A stretch of DNA of 64,000 bases, from contig NZ_VDQT01000001.1 of NCBI RefSeq assembly GCF_007667275.1, positions 124,001-188,000 of the forward strand. The letters are read 5' to 3'. Position numbers and translations under genes: made by a program. The notes below the pieces were generated by a model, which ran no database searches, had not been told where the DNA came from, and saw only the letters and a list, made by a program, of their open reading frames with translations. This document shows positions 63,601-64,000 of the stretch, in pieces; the stretch's first letter is position 1; each line of letters starts with the position of its first letter. The stretch is from Stenotrophomonas rhizophila. GTDB lineage: Bacteria > Pseudomonadota > Gammaproteobacteria > Xanthomonadales > Xanthomonadaceae.

Positions 63601-63731
63601 GGTCGTTCAGCCTTGAAGCGATCAACCTTACCGGTGAGGACGTGCGTTGGCGTTCGCGCACCTCGCAGATGATGGTGAAGCTGGCCGACCAGGATCCGCG
63701 TTACATGCTTGGCGTTCGTTACAGGTTCTGA
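60600..63731 (+). CDS. Large TonB-dependent receptor of the carbohydrate-uptake type
   Basis: The 1043-residue receptor has a signal peptide (AMFTFVGGVLVINPAFAQDA), then a TonB-box-like QLDTVQVTGIRNSLSQAMDI and a plug with VVDAISAEDIGKFPDTNLAESLQRITGISIER, ARGFGPQFNMVTLNGRQMP and FKTSQANVPSGGIGATINI. This is the Xanthomonas/Caulobacter receptor type used for oligosaccharides. The barrel ends in PRYMLGVRYRF with terminal Phe. A LacI regulator is divergent and a SapC gene follows, a standard carbohydrate-locus layout. The sugar is unknown. GAGGG lies before the ATG at 60600. Confidence 0.93.
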   Translation: MSRRLAKLTSRAMFTFVGGVLVINPAFAQDAAPPAPAAQQQSASTPTQLDTVQVTGIRNSLSQAMDIKRDSAGVVDAISAEDIGKFPDTNLAESLQRITGISIERRDGEGAQVTARGFGPQFNMVTLNGRQMPGADAFGAAGQVAIGGVDGGTRAFNFAQLAAEAVNGIEVFKTSQANVPSGGIGATINILTGRPFDHEGTVASAGAKIVSDQSQPFDNDLTPELSGIFSYTNPDKTWGVGVSASYQKRKGGSVQATNNYWNIQPWTGTMPGNPTVTNAPAIGALYGRPNDLRYAFADFERERINGQAVLQFAPTDAVTLTLDYTYSTNEIEENRGEQGMWLQNSNYTDVVFDTSGAVATPIYIREIAGTKDFGLEQQRSMQKYKLGSLGFNATWNITDRFKLSFDGHDSKNESRPNDPLTGGGSIFSSIAGTNNCTTGPQCGGTYVQEMVWNNGLPVGTQVWYPTAADAIAKTNGVVNGGFVPGEIGSQVLRINSQTQISEIKQGRIDGEWAFDAGRFQFGVDSSKQTTHRIQAAENYNTLGDWGVANVNGDVANGLMDLLQPVNIVGMFDDFNVNSFSAWRGDAGRLAQWAGQYYGANLGVSPQNAADNRVEEKTNSAYIQVELDGDLGGHRTNTRLGVRYETTDVVSTSIIAIPEGIQWQANNDFRVLLSNEQQPFTEKTSYSYILPNLDFSIDLLNDLKGRVSFGKSIARAPIGNLYAGPTAQQPFGSVLIDPSSRASGTAQNPALKPLESDNLDLALEWYFADASYVSVTYWNKRVSNFIGNTIVQENLYGLRDPSSGPDAQAALGFLTSGACIAQVGPANAAACSANDTSLFTALALLRNNPAGLGAYNGTDAQVLATEAAYDLVGEADDPLYQFNVNRPINQNESKLHGWELGGQYFFGDTGFGVLANYTIVNGDVGYNDAGDPNVDQFSLTGLSDTANAMLMYEKYGWSVRLAWNWRDQYLILANQGSSRNPYYVEEYDQWDLSVGYTLNDNWSFSLEAINLTGEDVRWRSRTSQMMVKLADQDPRYMLGVRYRF

Positions 63732-63737
63732 ACAGGT

Positions 63738-63771
63738 CACGGGTGCCGCTGTTCCGGCAGCGGCACCCGTG
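63738..63771 (+). promoter_or_regulatory. Strong hairpin between receptor and SapC genes
   Basis: CACGGGTGCCGCTG and CAGCGGCACCCGTG form a perfect 14-bp stem with loop TTCCGG. No T-run follows. It lies 7 bp after the receptor stop, 27 bp before the SapC ATG. It may stabilise the receptor mRNA or lower expression of the genes behind it. Confidence 0.7.
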
Positions 63772-63798
63772 CAGGCTCCTGCAGGGATTGGACTACAC

Positions 63799-64000
63799 AT
63801 GCCGCGTTACGAAATGCTCAACAACATCGCCCACCGGGAGCTGCGGGTAGCGACCGGGTTCGGGCCCGAATATGGCGACGCGGTCGGCATGGTGCCGGCC
63901 TACCCGAGCGAGTACGCCGAACTGCAGCGCGAATACCCGATCTTCCTGCGCAGGGACGCCGCCAGCGGGGAATGGCAGTCGGTGGCCTTGCTGGGGTTCG
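63799..64000 (+). CDS. SapC-family protein, N-terminal part (cut by window end)
   Basis: The visible 67 residues (MPRYEMLNNIAHRELRVATG, later VPAYPSEYAELQREYPIFLR) match the start of SapC-family proteins. These are encoded behind TonB-dependent receptors in carbohydrate loci of Xanthomonadaceae and Caulobacter, often with tryptophan-halogenase-like genes next. The frame is open at the right edge. The role of SapC in these loci is not well established. Confidence 0.85.
   Translation, partial: MPRYEMLNNIAHRELRVATGFGPEYGDAVGMVPAYPSEYAELQREYPIFLRRDAASGEWQSVALLGF

Noticed and set aside
60594..63800. A 1068-codon minus-strand frame opposite the large receptor
   Set aside because: It mirrors the receptor's GC-biased third positions. 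The plus-strand frame has signal peptide, plug and barrel motifs; the minus frame has none.

Overview
The window is high-GC DNA from a gammaproteobacterium, most likely a member of the Xanthomonadaceae and probably Stenotrophomonas-like. The clues are GTAG-headed REP palindromes of the Stenotrophomonas type (both GTAGGGACACGC and GTAGCGCCGGCC forms), a LacI regulator / large TonB-dependent receptor / SapC locus typical of carbohydrate-uptake loci in this family, and many small secreted or lipoprotein genes. This assignment rests on pattern recognition, not on a database search.

Layout. 0-5 kb: patatin-like lipoprotein, a LysR regulator divergent from an Old Yellow Enzyme, prolyl iminopeptidase and a small secreted protein. 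5.1-9.9 kb: a full-length Lhr-type helicase. 9.9-19.3 kb, all on the minus strand: two tandem three-subunit molybdenum hydroxylase operons (Fe-S, FAD, Mo subunits) followed by one XdhC-type maturation factor and one MocA-type cytidylyltransferase. The operon nearer MocA is PaoABC-like with a Tat signal; the other has no visible Tat signal. 19.4-22.2 kb: an SPFH-SHOCT protein, a zinc-ribbon membrane protein and a small membrane protein in one operon. 22.2-25.0 kb: an AT-richer accessory island that looks like the debris of polymorphic toxin/immunity modules: degraded RTX repeats, toxin-tail fragments and intact immunity-like genes, one of them Imm31-like.

25-38 kb: a GAF-PAS-PAS-GGDEF cyclase, two convergent TonB-dependent receptors separated by REPs (one behind a Fur-like box), an unusual zinc-finger short-chain dehydrogenase, and a three-gene gluconate-dehydrogenase-type operon (Tat-tagged small subunit, GMC flavoprotein, triheme cytochrome c) divergent from a LysR gene. 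38-53 kb: mostly small envelope, lipoprotein and membrane genes, two alpha/beta hydrolases, a mercuric-reductase-like flavoprotein, an orphan histidine kinase, an orphan ribbon-helix-helix protein and a 23-codon membrane microprotein.

53-57 kb: a SymE-like gene behind a structured leader, two exported proteins of unknown role, an Lpp-like lipoprotein and a YkuD-type L,D-transpeptidase. 57-64 kb: a YeiH-type transporter with a LysR gene behind it, then a LacI regulator, a perfect 14-bp operator-like palindrome, a 1043-residue TonB-dependent receptor and the start of a SapC gene that runs off the end. No tRNA, rRNA, CRISPR array or intact insertion sequence was recognised. The most unusual parts are the toxin/immunity debris at 22-25 kb, the REP element read through in frame inside mocA, and the alternative-pairing leader of the SymE-like gene.
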